In this document: in pieces, positions 1 to 43,900 of the stretch
Layout: each line of letters starts with the position of its first letter
Numbering within the stretch: the stretch's first letter is position 1
From: Liolophura sinensis
Lineage: Eukaryota > Mollusca > Polyplacophora > Chitonida > Chitonidae
Length of the DNA: 64,000 nt
Direction: 5' to 3'
Assembly (NCBI RefSeq): GCF_032854445.1
Contig: NC_088303.1
Span: forward strand, 997,501-1,061,500
Made by a program: the position numbers and the translations under genes
Notes under the pieces: generated by a model
What the model saw: only the letters and a program-made list of their open reading frames with translations
Told to the model about the DNA's origin: nothing
Database searches by the model: none

Positions 1-93
1 ATTCTGAATAATAGTTGCACATTGACATAGTTGGTCAGGTGCCTGGGTGGGGTTTTGGTCAGTGAATGGATGGTGTTGTTTGGGTTGGTCCAG

Positions 94-29992
<29,899 letters not shown>

Positions 29993-30188
29993 GGAATTAA
30001 AGCTGCTACCACTAACTACCCACAAACTGCATGGGGGGGTGGGGATTCTGAGACGACAATGCGGGTCACAGGAGGAGATCTGACCTTGACATTTATCGAC
30101 CATGTTTGGACAAGTGCCTGACGTCCGCTGTGCTCATAAGAACAACAAGGAGGGAGAATCGTGGAGAGGAAGTCAACAAACTTTATAT

Positions 30189-30223
30189 CTTTATATGTAT
30201 ATATATATATACATATATATATA

Positions 30224-30269
<46 letters not shown>

Positions 30270-30272
30270 GGT
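30189..30272 (+). repeat. (TA)n followed by (TG)n microsatellite
   Basis: About 35 bp of TA-rich alternation is followed by about 20 TG units. It starts ~200 bp after the CMIP stop codon, so it is probably in the 3' UTR. Confidence 0.95.
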
Positions 30273-33054
30273 GTCTATATGTAACTATGGTATATGTACA
30301 TATATCTATAAACTAAACCACATGTACAAAACCATCCGCCTTCTGTCAGACCAATGGCGACGCCATATTGGAGTACTCCATGAGGGCCTAGACTTTAATG
30401 AGATCACAGTGTGAACTGGGTCTTGTGCTGGAGATCAGTTTTAGTACCAGTGTCAAATTTACTTATCATCACATTGTACAGTTCCACACATCTATCAGAA
30501 ATTGCAGATGTTTCCTACAGACATTACCTTCCTGGCCTAATAGTGTTACGAGAATTTATAAGTGCATTTTGAACAGTTTCTCATTTACCATACATATTAG
30601 AGGTGTTTTCATTGTCATCGGTGATAATTTTATGTAAACATAGTACCAGGTACATTTAGTACACAGATGGGTCGTCAGATGTCATCAACATCCCCAACAA
30701 CTGTCTACATGCCCAAAACAACATGTACACGTATCACCTTTGGAATCCATACTTCAAATTCAACTGCCATTACTTTTCCTTAGGTACTGTATAGTTATCG
30801 ACTAGTGATTAAAATGGATGTTTGATTACTTTGTTTAATCCCCAGTGTCACACCTATATGTAGTGGACAAGGTATGTTGCCAAGCTATTTGCCATGAAAA
30901 ATCACATAGCATTTTCTTGGGATATATTCACCCCACTAAAATCAACCTGATGTACTGAATTTGGTGAAAAAAATGTAAGTGAAATTGTGTGATTTACAGT
31001 AAATCAGTTATAACTTGACATTATTTTTCACCAACTGCTCAATGTTCTGGACAGCATTGTAATTAACTGGTGAAAATGTCCATAAAAGTATTGGTGATTT
31101 ATTGTATTTGACCGGCTATGTGATCAGTAGAACAGTGATACATCCCATGTTCAAATTTCTCATGATATCATCATTACCTAGCTGCCTTTAACTCTACAGT
31201 CATTTTTGTATATCACAGAATGGCCCTCTCTGCAATTTATTATCGTGTAATTGATTGATGTGGTCAGGTGTGTAGACTAGAAAACGATAGCAACCTTCTA
31301 GTCTGATACAACATAATAGGAAGCCGTACAGAAATTTTAGTCAATCAGCATTTGTATTTCGCATGGCTGTACAGCCTCACAAAATGGTATCTCCGTCATT
31401 AAAACACATTGGTCTGTCAAAAAGTTTAGTCCTTTGTTTTCATTTTGTCAGTCAGTAAGTCACATAACGAAAATTTGGAGAGATTTTGCAAATGAGATAA
31501 AGATCATTTAATCCAAATTCATTAGTCTGTACCTTTGAGGTACATCTGTTATGTATGCTGTTTATGGCATCATGCACAAATCTTTCCTTCTTTCGCCATT
31601 TCCTTCTGAATTTACAAAAACTCATTCATCTGTTGGATTCTGCTTCGAGTAATTCAACTTTTAAGATTTTCATGCATTTTGAACCTCACTTGGCTACTGT
31701 GTTAGAACTTCTATGTGAGTTTAATACACCTGTAACCGTATGCTGACAAAGCTAATAGGCAGCTTAATGTAACAGACAGGAGCAATATATGTGACTGGGG
31801 CATAGTCTAATTTCTTGCACTTCTTTTCCTTTTAAATCAGTGAATACATTATTATTTTATTCAGATTGTTGATTACAAAATATAAACATGATGGTTTGAA
31901 AGTTCAATGAAAAGCTGCAAATTGAGGATTTACACATCATTGCACTTGCCAGTTAGTACATACTTTGACATTTACCTGTTGTCTTGCAATTTTCTTTTTT
32001 TACCTTGATACAGTTATTTAGAAGTATTTGTTTGAATGGGTATACATTTGACATTTATTGACGGAAGTGGTTTACGAATTATTCATGTGAATTCTATTTC
32101 TAAATGCATGACCTTTGATTATTTTTTTATGGATGGGTTTGTGCGAATGGGTTTTCCTTCACCATTCAAAGATGTTTTGAGGTCAATTACATGTTCCTTT
32201 GTATAAAAAAAATCCCCCTTCCCTTAAACTGAAGAAGTGCATATGATACTTTAAAGGGTTTAATGTGAAGAATAATGTACATTTTATACCTTTGCTGATC
32301 AATTCAGAGGTCTTAATTTTCTTGCATGTTTTAATTGTTCGCTGTATAGGCATAAAACAAGCTATGTACCTCTGTTTTTCTGCATAATCTCATTATTTAA
32401 GATTTTTTAAAGCTGTATACGTACATGTGTTAAAAAAAATATTCACCTTTTTTATAACTTAATTGTAGTATGTATTGCATTTAAATATTGTATCTTCTAT
32501 TAAGTTCGTGAACTTACAAATTTTAAGAAGGAAATTTTTATAATGAAAGACAGAGATGCAAATTACGGAACAGCAATATGTATTTAATAGCCGACTTGGG
32601 GCTCAACGAGACAAATATAAGCGTCATGATCAGAACAGTGTGTAGCAGGTAGACGGTTGAGTTGTCACATCTGCAGAACTACTCTTAATACCTGCACAGC
32701 ATGTATCCCTGCACCCATAAATTTAGTAGGCCAAGTTGAAAGGAGCAGCTGTAGCAGAGTTTATGCCCCAGATCGTGTGACATCTCGGCTAGAACAGCCA
32801 CCTACTGTATATGACCTTAAGGTTCCTCCAGGACTTGCTCGTTTTTCCAGATTCTGAGAGTTTTATGTATTGATCAGATGGAGAAAGGTGTGTCAAAGTT
32901 TGGGTGGAAGATGGGATGATATCCTGCTGGAAAATTACTTCATGAGACCGTTATTTGCCTTTGGAAGTGCAAATGTGTGAGGATTCTCTATCTCCACTGA
33001 AATGGATGGAAGGCTTAGGTGGCAGGTGGCACTATAACAAAGCAGTTGTCAGCA

Positions 33055-33113
33055 CCCCTCCCCCCCCCCCCCCCCCCCCCACCCCCACACACACAACCAC
33101 CACCACCACCACC
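33055..33113 (+). repeat. Poly-C / CA / CAC low-complexity tract
   Basis: More than 20 consecutive C residues, then a short CA run, then CCA/CAC triplets. G-quadruplex-capable on the minus strand. Confidence 0.95.
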
Positions 33114-33687
33114 ATGGTGCCCTTTGAGTCCTGTTACATGAATTTTATTGAACATCACTTTCCTTTCAGCATGTGGCTTATGGCATGTACACACTGTACC
33201 TAGAGTGCTTGCAAAGGACTAAATCCGTTCATCACTAGCTTATTAAAACTTGTCAGTTTACTCTCAGGACTCGCATGAAAACATCTGTTTTAGCTACAGT
33301 GAAACATTTTTGAATCCAGCCTTTAAAACTGGAAGTAAAGAAAGAAATTCATGCAACAAAAGATTGCTCCACATGAAGCAAAGTCCCCATTTCCTAGTTC
33401 TTCGCAGCTGTGCTTGTGGCGTGTGTGTGTGTGGACAGTGCATGTAGTCAGATGTACTTTTTTTGCGACCATTTGAATGGATCTTGAGATAGTGCTGGCC
33501 TGTTAACCCTTATCCCTCATTTGTATTATGGAATGAAACAGTTAAGTGTTAATATGATAAAACCCAAGTCTGGAGAATTAAAACCTTCCCACTGGTAATG
33601 GTTGATTTGTTGATCTTGTGTACATTAGGCCATGAATGTGGCAAGTCTACAACAAATCCAGACTTACCGGATGTATCAGCTTTGTTT

Positions 33688-33693
33688 AATAAA
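33688..33693 (+). promoter_or_regulatory. Candidate polyadenylation signal AATAAA for CMIP
   Basis: The first clear AATAAA noticed downstream of the CMIP stop is in gtttaataaagttatcg. If it is used, the 3' UTR is about 3.7 kb, and vertebrate CMIP also has a long 3' UTR. A second AATAAA is at 36377-36382. Not provable without transcripts. Confidence 0.3.
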
Positions 33694-34940
33694 GTTATCG
33701 TTATTTATTGATTAATTTGCTAGTTTACATTTGAATCAAAATATAAATACTTTTGTTTCCTTGTTTTTTTGTTCTTAACTACGTGTCTACATCAGCAATG
33801 TCAAGTAACTAAATTATTATGTCATGTTGGCTAGATCATGTACATTCATTGTCTGGTTTTTTCTTTGCAATAATGCCAGTTTCGCTGAGCCTCAACATTG
33901 TACATCACCGTTAACTTTTTATCCTTCTGGTCATAATATTATCACTTGTAATTTTTTACTCTAGTATGTCTATATGTTTTGGTAATTATGTCATCACATA
34001 ACCCCCCCTCCCCCCCACCACCAACCCCTTTTTTTAGTAATTTTTAGTTAACTTTTTTATTTGTTGTTTTTGATTTTGAATTCTTTGCTATTGATAAAAA
34101 TTGTACTTCAGCAGTTCGTAGCTTTCAGATATGACTGCTTCCAGCAGGCGAGGTCTCAGTTCAGGTTTTAGTTGGTATCTTTACTAGATACAAAAAAGCC
34201 AGTTCATAATCAACTGGGACACTGGACAATCTTGATTCCTGTTGTCTTTCACCTACAGGCTCATCTGTGACGGATGCTCACATAGTTTGACAGATTTTAT
34301 ACATTTGAGATATTGTTCACATATTTAAGACGCAATTTCATTGCAGTCTAGATGAAAGATACGTATTTTGATTCTTTAAAAGGATTCATGGAGCATGATT
34401 AAGTGTTAGATGGCGAGTGAAAATGTTCAGTGTGTAAGCTAATAATATAGGAGGAGAAATTAAGTTTGACCATTTTTTTCATCCTTGGGACGTCATATTT
34501 GTTATGTTATTCTTACAATGGCCATTTGTGCATATTATCTGTCAGCATTCAGGATTTTTCAGAAGTGACGTTAGCAGAAAATGTGAGTGACCATACGTAT
34601 GCTTTAATAGTGTTCGTTTCCACTTCTCTCCTACCACAAAGAACATTACTGGCCAAGTTCAGTAACTGTCAGGCTCACTACTCAGAGTGGGTGCAGCCTT
34701 GTCTTTTCCACACCCTGTAAAGATGGAGATAGAAAAGTATGCAGATACATGTATATATGTATACTCATCTTGTTATAACATGCAATAATTACAGAACGGT
34801 AAGAAACTAACAAAAAAAGAACGAGTAGGTTTCATGAATCCTTTACAAGTATGCCTGATACAAGTATGATGCTGTGTCACTCACTATTGATTTGTATAGT
34901 TTGATTGTAGAAGTATAGGCTTCCCGTCGAGCACAGATGT

Positions 34941-35090
34941 AACCTGGGAGATAATATTTATGGTAAAGATAACCTGGGAGATAATATTTACAGTAAAGAT
35001 AACCTGGGAGATAATATTTACGGCAAAGATAACCTGGGAGATAATATTTACGGTAAAGATAACCTGGGAGATAACATTTACGGTAAAGAT
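34941..35090 (+). repeat. 30-bp minisatellite, 5 copies
   Basis: The unit aacctgggagataatattta + cggtaaagat occurs at 34941, 34971, 35001, 35031 and 35061 with one or two substitutions each. Confidence 0.96.
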
Positions 35091-38063
35091 TTTGGCAACT
35101 GTACCAAGTTCAGCTCGAGGTGGAGCAGATTTTATGTGATGCTGGTTAGCACACTTTTCTTTTTGTGTTGTTTTTTTTTTCTTTTCTTTTATTTTTTGTT
35201 TGGTTTCTTTGTTGTTGATTTATTGAGGTCAAAGGCAATATCAGATATTTTTTCTGCTTCAGCCATAGCACACTTCACACATAGACTGCACTGTAACTAA
35301 CAGTATAAAATGAATGATGTGATGTTATTGTCTCCTCGAGGAAAGCACTGGGTAACTATTAAGTCCATGGGGGATTTACCTATATTACAGAGTGAACAGA
35401 ATTTCAGCTCGTGGTCTTCATTCTAGACTTAGCTCATTTAGGTGTAAATTATTGAAAGACCAGGAGTTTACTAGCTACACCTGAAATTCTACTCTGCTTG
35501 CAGACTGTTCATTAAAGTGAACATCATGTTTATTTGCATAAAGTTTATTAAAGTGACTTTATCATGAGGTAGAAGAGTAAACTGTGCTAAATTGCTCTTA
35601 CATTATCACAAAGTTTCTAGGAATGTGAGACTGTTGACAGAATACATGCATAAACCTGAGAGATCGTGAAGGCAAAAAAAAATATGCCTCAAAAATGAAC
35701 CTTTTTTTTTTTTTTGTCCACCACTTTCTTCATTTTTCTTAACTCACAACTATATTATAAGAGTTCCTTTTCATGTACTTTTCAGCATGGGTTGACAGTT
35801 GTACAGATTATTTTGTGTAAGGGTGGGTGGGGTCTTGGATTTATGCGTGTTAGGTTTACATCATGGAAAACAACTGACTTGTCCAAGGGAGAGAACTGTA
35901 AATACATTGAAGGAATGAAACCTTGCAAGTCTCTAATAGATTCAGCTTGGCAGCAGTGTGCTGGATTATTTTGTATGCAGAAACTGTAAGAACTATGACA
36001 CAACTGAACATTATTCTCACGAAACTGACATAATCTTAAAGTTTAGACATAATTATGGTATCATCATTTAACTGACAAAAATCTTTTTCTAATCCACCAA
36101 TGTGATGATTTGCCATTTTTTATAGTGTTAATATAGACGATTTTGATCTCCACCTGATCCAGTAAAGATAGAGAAGACCAAATCCTAAGTGTTTTGTTCT
36201 CATGTATATAACCTTGTGAAGTGTTTATACTGTCCTATTGGAATCCACTTTTTGTGACTTATTGTTACGTGAGATCGCTGTGAATCATTCCCATGGGTTT
36301 TTTTTGGCTGTTCGTGTCACTTTAATACACACATGGCTTGTGATTGTATCAAATTTATGTCATTCCTCATCAATGGAATAAAGTGGTTCATTCACTTTTG
36401 AAAATGCTGACTTATGTTGCTTTGTCAGTCCCTGTATACAGGTAGTAACTTCAGTCTTGTCCTCCATATGCTTGTGATATTGCTAATGTCACTGGTTTCA
36501 AGCTGTAATCATCCCTGAATTAAATTTCTTTCTTAATTGAGAACATAACCAAGGAGGTGATGCCAGAGGCATTCTAATCACCAGGCAAAACTGTCCTCAA
36601 AATTATTTTCATTTAACATGTTTAAATTAATGTAAAATATGGCAGCCTTTTGAGACCATATTAGAGTGATGCAATTTTCACATTGCTTTTTTCAGATGAA
36701 TTTCCCTCAACTGCCTACAGAACATTTACAAAAAAAGAATTTTTTTGGACAGTTCTTTATTGCTTGTGATCGTCATGTACTTCTTACTTGTGTACACATA
36801 ATGTGTCCTGGTTCAGTGTCATTTATTTTGCCAAACATGGTTTTGATACAGTCAAGCCTAAATATTGGTACTGCATTAAATTATGTCCCCCAATAGCATA
36901 CTAGTATAGAGGAAACTTGAAAATGGTAAACTGGCGTTTTCTCCAGGAATATTGCACCACTAGGACAACGGGTCATGCAGTTGGGTTCTAGCCTCCAGCG
37001 ATGTAATTGTTGGGTAAGAACCCTTTATGGCTCCAGCCTTGGTAAAGTCACACATTTTGGTGAAGTTGACCAATAATATAAGCTGCAAGTATGTAGGTCA
37101 CACATTGTAAAGTTTTCTAGTAACTTGCCAAAAGGCAGTGGTTTACTCTTGGGCACTCCAGTTTTCTCCACATGTTAAACTGACAGCCTTCATATAGGGA
37201 AAATATACTTAAGGTGTTAATTAGCAACAAAATAAATTCTGTATTATATAGGATTAATCATCTGGCTTGACCAATCTTGAGCACGTACATGTATGTAATG
37301 GAGCCAGCTGGAATCACACCTGCTAAATATAAGAGACAGCCTTAAATGAAGAAGTGGTCAGACAACTTGTAAGTATTTATCGTGTTAATATGGATCAGGT
37401 CTTTGAAACTTGGAATTTTCTCCGAAAACCTAGGTGTCTGAACGGTAAGAAATATACATTTATCTATCCACTGTTGAGATTGCCAGATGAAAACAAACGA
37501 TACTTGTAACAGAACAATGTTTATAAAACTGTTCTAGATTGTACAAAAATATATCACTCATACAGGCAAAATCATTTCCACTTAATACAATGCTTATGTA
37601 TCAGTTGTACCACATGATTATGAATTATCTCCTCTTGCCACATGTAGGCCTACTTAAACATTACACAATGGACATAATACAATCCAACTATCAGTCTGTC
37701 TAGAAAAGGAATTTATATAGTTCCTCTTACTGAAGTTACCACAAGAGGAGTTTTCTACAAAATGCACAATACTACAGGCTTGCATTCTGGATTTCTACAC
37801 GTTTCAACCCGTTCTCATAAAATGTCATGATGTTCAGTTACACGTACTTTCACAAATAATGCTGCTCTCCTATATTCCATCAGCAATGAACAATACTCAG
37901 AATATACACTTTCACGTCCATGCCAGCATAATTTCATTACAAACATTTTCCTGAAGTTCCCAGTTTCAAGGATGCAAAAAAATACATCTAATTAATATAA
38001 CTATGCAATGTATCACATGAATTCATGCCTAAGGTAAGGCTGGGGGACACACTACACAGATTT
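35091..38063. other. Intergenic region between convergent CMIP and CEP76, no gene seen
   Basis: AT-rich with no spliced coding pattern or recognisable protein. It includes a poly-T run at ~35702-35715 and a degraded SINE piece at 37130-37240. Transcript boundaries cannot be set from sequence. Confidence 0.5.
37130..37240 (+). mobile_element. Degraded SINE-like fragment
   Basis: Reads ggcagtggtttactcttggg + cactccagttttctccacat + gttaaactgacagccttcat. This is a diverged copy of the same SINE-type block seen near 29500 and, in better form, at 17400-17500. Confidence 0.5.
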
Positions 38064-38601
38064 CCACTTGTACAGGTGTATTATGTCAATTTTTAATAAT
38101 GCGCATGTGTTGGGACGTGATAAGTGTGTTTCACTTGTACAGGTGTATTATGTCAATTTTTAATAATGCGCATGTGTTGGGACGTGATAGTGTGTTTCAC
38201 TTGTACAGGTGTATTATGTCAATTTTTAATAATGCGCATGTGTTGGGACGTGATAGTGTGTTTCACTTGTACAGGTGTATTATGTCAATTTTTAATAATG
38301 CGCATGTGTTGGGACGTGATAGTGTGTTTCACTTGTACAGGTGTATTATGTCACTTTTGAATAATGCGCATGTGTTGGGACGTGATAGTGCGTTTCACTT
38401 GTATGGGTGTATTATGTCAATTTTTAATAATGCACATGTGTTGGGACGTGATAGTGTGTTTCACTTGTACAGGTGTATTATGTCCCATTTTTGATAATGC
38501 GCATGTGTTGGGACGTGATAGTGTGTTTCACTTGTACAGGTGTATTATGTCCATTTTTAATAATGCGCATGTGTTGGGGACGTGATAGTGTGTTTCACTT
38601 G
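38064..38601 (+). repeat. 66-bp minisatellite, ~8 copies
   Basis: The unit cacttgtacaggtgtattat + gtcaatttttaataatgcgc + atgtgttgggacgtgatagt + gtgttt is highly homogeneous. It is open in several frames because 66 is a multiple of 3. It lies 3' of CEP76, possibly in its 3' UTR. Confidence 0.95.
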
Positions 38602-40807
38602 CAATTTTTTCCGCTCCTAAAGTTGCTTGCATCAAACTTGTCAGATACCGAGCGAAAAAAATTTGCTGGCGATTTCACTCTGTCCATGTAACCAAGCTGA
38701 CCAAGCAAACAACACAGAACTGCGTTGATCTGTGACATTTTGCTTGTGTCACAATTTACTAATCACATGACAACATACTGACCACAGTCAACGGAAATAT
38801 CTGCCCAGTGTGTCTGTAACTATGCTGCGAATGTCGGCAGCATATTTTTCCGACCCAGAAGTTCGTCCCTACAAGTGAAAAAAATCAGCCTAGTGTGTGC
38901 AGCTTAAGGATGATATTTAAAATTTCCAACCAATCATTTAACAAACTAGAAACACCAGTTAAAGTTCTGGGATAATATACAGTAAGCCACTGTCAGACAC
39001 TTAGAGTGTAAATACTGCCCAGTGTAATGGCTGGATTTTTTTTACGTTCTGGGGAAACCATTATATGGTTTGACCCACAAACAGGAAGCAGTCAGCAAAT
39101 ACTGGAAATGGGTGTAATAAAAAAGAACACATGAACCGAGAAATGGCTGTCTTCAGATGGTTCTGTTTACTACAGGCATGGACTTGTTTCAATAGAGGAT
39201 TTAGATTTTGTTATTAATAGAATAACCTCGTCAACAAAAAAAAAAGTTTCTGTCCAATATATTCCAGAAGTTCTTCAGTTACAATTCCGTTCAATATTTA
39301 AAGATATGAATGCACTAGTAGGTTTCAGATGATTCCCCACCCCACTTTTTGGAGACCCGAGTAACAGGATGGGGTAGGGCAGCCATCACCCCACATCATC
39401 AAATATTTCGTCTACTAACTGCAATTGTACCCCTTAATAATTGATTATGGAGCAAAATGACATAGGGTGGGTTGGCAGCTTCAAGGAATGTGCTGTATTC
39501 AGAACAAAACTGTCAAAGTATCACAACACGAACACCTTCCATAGATATGAAAAGGCTGACGATTTAAGGTTGCTCCTTTTGAGCAGAGCATACTGAGTAT
39601 CTCAATATCAACAACTCAATAAAGAAGTTAAACATTTACTACAAATATATATTGATATGTGTCTATAGATTTCAAGCATCAGTACACTATTCTACAGTAC
39701 CTAAAATTTATACCAACAGAACAAAGTGCATGTAAAATTTACATGATGATTTTTGGGGCTGTGTGCATAAAAAAAATTAAATAAGCTGGAAATTAAGAAC
39801 AAATTACGCATTAGTCTTCGTCAATCTGCCATTTTGAGGATCTCCCTTCCCCTATTTTAGGCCTGTAACAGGACGTTCTTCCATTTAAAATTGCCCAAAA
39901 GCAGAAAAGTAACCACTCAAATGAGGAACCATTTTACAGTTTGCACCCAACTGTTTGCATTATAATGTGAAATTCCACACCTGAAGAAATCTAAATGAAA
40001 TACTTCAGTTAAAAGCATCTTTTTCTCCAGATCAAAACTTCCAATTTCAAAAGAAGACATTTTCCTCAAATGCTGGAGAGAATTCTGCATTGTGAAGTAT
40101 TCTGAACTTAAGCTTGTTAAATACTGAGTAGAGTCCAATCTTCAGACATTTCTCAAGTGGGTAAACTTAAATTACCAGTCTTACATCACCTGACCTTCAT
40201 TACAAGACATAGGTTACCGGCGTTTAGTAACGTTATCAGCCTTTAGTAATGTTATTGGCCTTTAGTAATGATTGTAACAGATTAATCCTTTGTTCTGCCA
40301 GAATACCTGCCATCTTGTCAGGTGTGTTCACACGTACTACACACGTGTACACGTACCTATGTTTCTATCTTTACAGAACAGAAGGTCTGTTGTAATCAAT
40401 TGTCTTTGAAAAATATTTCCAAATATCTTCAAGAATAAACCACACCTGTGCCTTCACTTGCGTGAACAAAATTCTAATCATCTCACATAAGCTTCATATC
40501 ATTCCCTTGGAAATGGTGGTCAAACGGAACTGGCATCTTCCCAGCATCAGTCTGAGACATTAGAGTTATGTCCCTTGTGCATATAAGGCCATACAAAGTA
40601 CTGTAATTTTAACACTGTCAGCATTGTCTGTTTCACTAGCAGAGCGCACCTTATGATCACATTCCATCAGAGAACCTGTCTTAGCACTTCTACTCAGGTC
40701 ATATACCTACAGTCACCTTAAGACTGTTTTCTCTCTCTGCTGGACACAAGCCTTGTAGGGGTTGGTCCAGATATTTGTCTTGAATCGCTCCTAGCATAAT
40801 GATCCTG
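38602..40807. other. Probable CEP76 3' UTR / intergenic sequence
   Basis: AT-rich sequence between the 66-bp array and the CEP76 stop. No coding exon was recognised and no canonical AATAAA was noticed on the minus strand. A 19-bp triplicate (tttagtaatgttatt type) sits at 40217-40273. Confidence 0.45.
40217..40273 (+). repeat. 19-bp direct repeat, 3 copies
   Basis: Three copies of a unit like ggcctttagtaatgttatt with small changes. Confidence 0.75.
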
Positions 40808-40946
40808 TCATAAGACAGATTTGAACTTGCACGCAAACATCACCCATGTAGCACAGACAGATTCTGGGTATGTGAAAACACGCACACGGACAGCCAAACG
40901 GACGTGATCACCTCGGCAGTTCAAGATTTCTTCACACACAGGTGAC
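40808..40946 (-). CDS. CEP76: CEP76 terminal coding exon
   Basis: It encodes SPVCEEILNCRGDHVRLAVR, VRVFTYPESVCATWVMFACK and FKSVL, then TGA at 40810-40808. Acceptor gttgtag. The vertebrate protein also ends in FACKY-SVL. Confidence 0.96.
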
Positions 40947-43900
40947 CTACAACATTAAAATCAGGTTTTACAGTTAGAGCCTGATAAATCTCAGCCATCA
41001 TCACAAACTATGGCTAAAACACTCACGCTGTGGGCGAAGTCATGGTCATTCATTCAAATGTTGTCCCCCATGATGCTGTCTGAGTTATAACACCATGAAT
41101 GCAAGTGGATTTGATTTATGGAATAAAAATCAACTAACTTTCCTGGAAGAAATTAACACAGAAGAAAACATCAAAAATGATGCAAACTTCACATGAAAAG
41201 CAGCAACAAGATATTTGCAAACATGACCTTCAACAGGGTTTTTCTTGGTTCTTCTTTATGAATAAAGGCGGGTATATGGGACTAGAACTTGATATAATGG
41301 AAATCTGGCATAATTACATGCATGCATAAATATAATTCAAACTCCAGACATGTCTGGATGTAAACAACATAAGTGTATTTAAAACCATTATTAATGGATG
41401 TAGTCTCAGCGTGGGCTATAGCTGGGTTAATTCTGACAGTACCTGAGACACGCAGCAAAGGCTCTCCTGGCATTCCTGTGGCTGAACTGTATAGGATAGC
41501 CCTTAAAGGTGTGACCATCAGGTACGGCTCGTCGGATGGAATCCTGGAACTCCTCATTACCTGCAGCCACACCTGACAGGTGAGGAACAAATAAAAGTGA
41601 ACAACTCTTCATAGAGACACTATAACCATTCACTACTTTAAGCAAAACAACCCATGATAAGGAAAGCATCAAGAGGGTTATCATTTCTACTTTTCAATAT
41701 AAATGACGTTGTATCTGACGTGTTGTATGAGCTTGTGTCATGCTGCAGGATGTGACTCAACTTGCTTCATCTCACTAAGCTCGGAGTGAAACGACATAAA
41801 AAAAAAAAATTCTTTTTTGGACATCCTGACACCTGGGTGTGAAATATCAAAATGTAATCTACTTTAATTATGTAAAATAACACACTTATCAGTGAGGGAA
41901 ATACCGACATTTGACATATTTATAAATAATAAAAGGCTTTAATACAGAAGTCATGTATTAACACAGAGCCAAGGATAGAAATCTACAATCTCCATTAAAG
42001 TAATACCTGACCAATGCAGCAGATACGGCTGCCAGTGACGACTGACAGGAGCTTGCATTAAGCTACACAAGCCTGACCAATCCAGCAGATACGGCTGCCA
42101 ATGAGGACTGACAGGAGCTTGCATTAAGCTACACAAGCCTGACCAATCCAGCAGATACGGCTGCCAATGAGGACTGACAGGAGGTTGCATTAAGCTACAC
42201 AAGCCTGACCAATGCAGCAGATACGGCTGCCAGTGACGACTGACAGGAGCTTGCATTAAGCTACACAAGCCTGACCAATCCAGCAGATACGGTTGCCAAT
42301 GACGATTGACAGGAGCTTGCATTAAGCTACACAAGCCTGACCAATGCAGCAGATACGGCTGTCAGTGACGATTGACAGGAGCTTGCATTAAGCTACACAA
42401 GCCTGACCAATCCAGCAGATACGGCTGCCAATGATGATTGACAGGAGCTTGCATTAAGCTACACAAGCCTGACCAATCCAGCAGATACGGCTGCCAATGA
42501 TGATTGACAGGAGCTTGCATTAAGCTACACAAGCCTGACCAATCCAGCAGATACGGCTGCCAATGAGGACTGACAGGAGGTTGTATTAAGCTACACAAGC
42601 CTGACCAATCCAGCAGATACGGCTGCCAATGATGATTGACAGGAGCTTGTATTAAGCTACACAAGCCTGACCAATGCAGCAGATACGGCTGCCAATGAGG
42701 ACTGACAGGAGCTTGCATTAAGCTACACAAGCCTGACCAATGCAGCAGATACGGCTGCCAGTGACGACTGACAGGAGCTTGCATTAAGCTACACAAGCCT
42801 GACCAATGCAGCAGATACTGCTGCCAATGAGGACTGACAGGAGGTTGCATTAAGCTACACAAGCCTGACCAATGCAGCAGATACGGTTGCCAATGACGAC
42901 TGACAGGAGCTTGCATTAAGCTACACAAGCCTGACCAATGCAGCAGATACTGCTGCCAATGAGGACTGACAGGAGGTTGCATTAAGCTACACAAGCCTGA
43001 CCAATCCAGCAGATACGGCTGCCAATGATGATTGACAGGAGCTTGAATCAGGCTACACAAGCCTGACCAATGCAGCAGATACTGCTGCCAGTGACGACTG
43101 ACAGGAGCTTGAATCAGGCTACACAAGCCTGACCAATGCAGCAGATGCAGCTTCCAATGAGGACTGACAGAAGCTTGAATCAGGCTACACAAGCCTGGAA
43201 TGAAGTTCAACTTTTAATTGAAATTTTAGACAAAATGATTAACTTTCATTTACATTTCAACAAATTTCCCATGAACTGTTTGATATTGGAATGACTCAAT
43301 GGCAGCAGTGATGGGGAAAACCTCATTTACCTTTATATAAAATAGATGTAGTACAACATACCAGACAGAGAAATCTGACCTACCTGTCACTCTCTCCATC
43401 TCGTAGGCTGAAAGCGCAGGTGTTAACAGGTAACTTAACTGATCATCCCAGGCTGTAGACAAGTCTATGTCCTTCAATATAAATACCAAGGGTCAAATAT
43501 ATTTTAATAAAAAATTCAATTCCATAAACAACTCCAAAGTGCGCACTACTAACCACTGTTACAACCCAAAACTGTGAGCTACTAACCACTGTCACAACCC
43601 AAAACTGTGCACAACACAAAACTGTTAACCACTGTTACAACCTAAAACTGTGCACAACACAAAACTGTGCACAACACAAAACTGCACTACTAACCACTGT
43701 CACAACCCGAAACTGTGCACTACTAACCACTGTGCACAACACAAAACTGTGCACTACTAACCACTGTCACAACCCAAAACTGTAAACTACTAACCACCGT
43801 CAAAACCTAAGCCATACAATTATAGCTTTTTTATCCCAAGTATAATGAAATAATGATTGCAGCAAGTGGCTATGTGGATGCCAAAACATTGATCTTTAAG

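Larger units (their letters stand above)
29993..34940. other. CMIP 3' UTR / intergenic region, no coding sequence seen
   Basis: AT-rich sequence downstream of the CMIP stop. No spliced coding pattern was found on either strand. Part is presumably 3' UTR. It contains a TA/TG microsatellite, a poly-C/CAC tract and one candidate AATAAA. Confidence 0.6.

Noticed and set aside
32657-32857. 66-codon frame downstream of CMIP
   Set aside because: No homology recalled, no splice or promoter context; probably UTR or intergenic sequence.
42362-43210. 282-codon minus-strand frame (repeat of LCSLMQAPVS...HWQPYLL)
   Set aside because: Translation of the 66-bp minisatellite in a CEP76 intron. The period is a multiple of 3, so any stop-free unit gives a long frame. 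No exon borders or homology.
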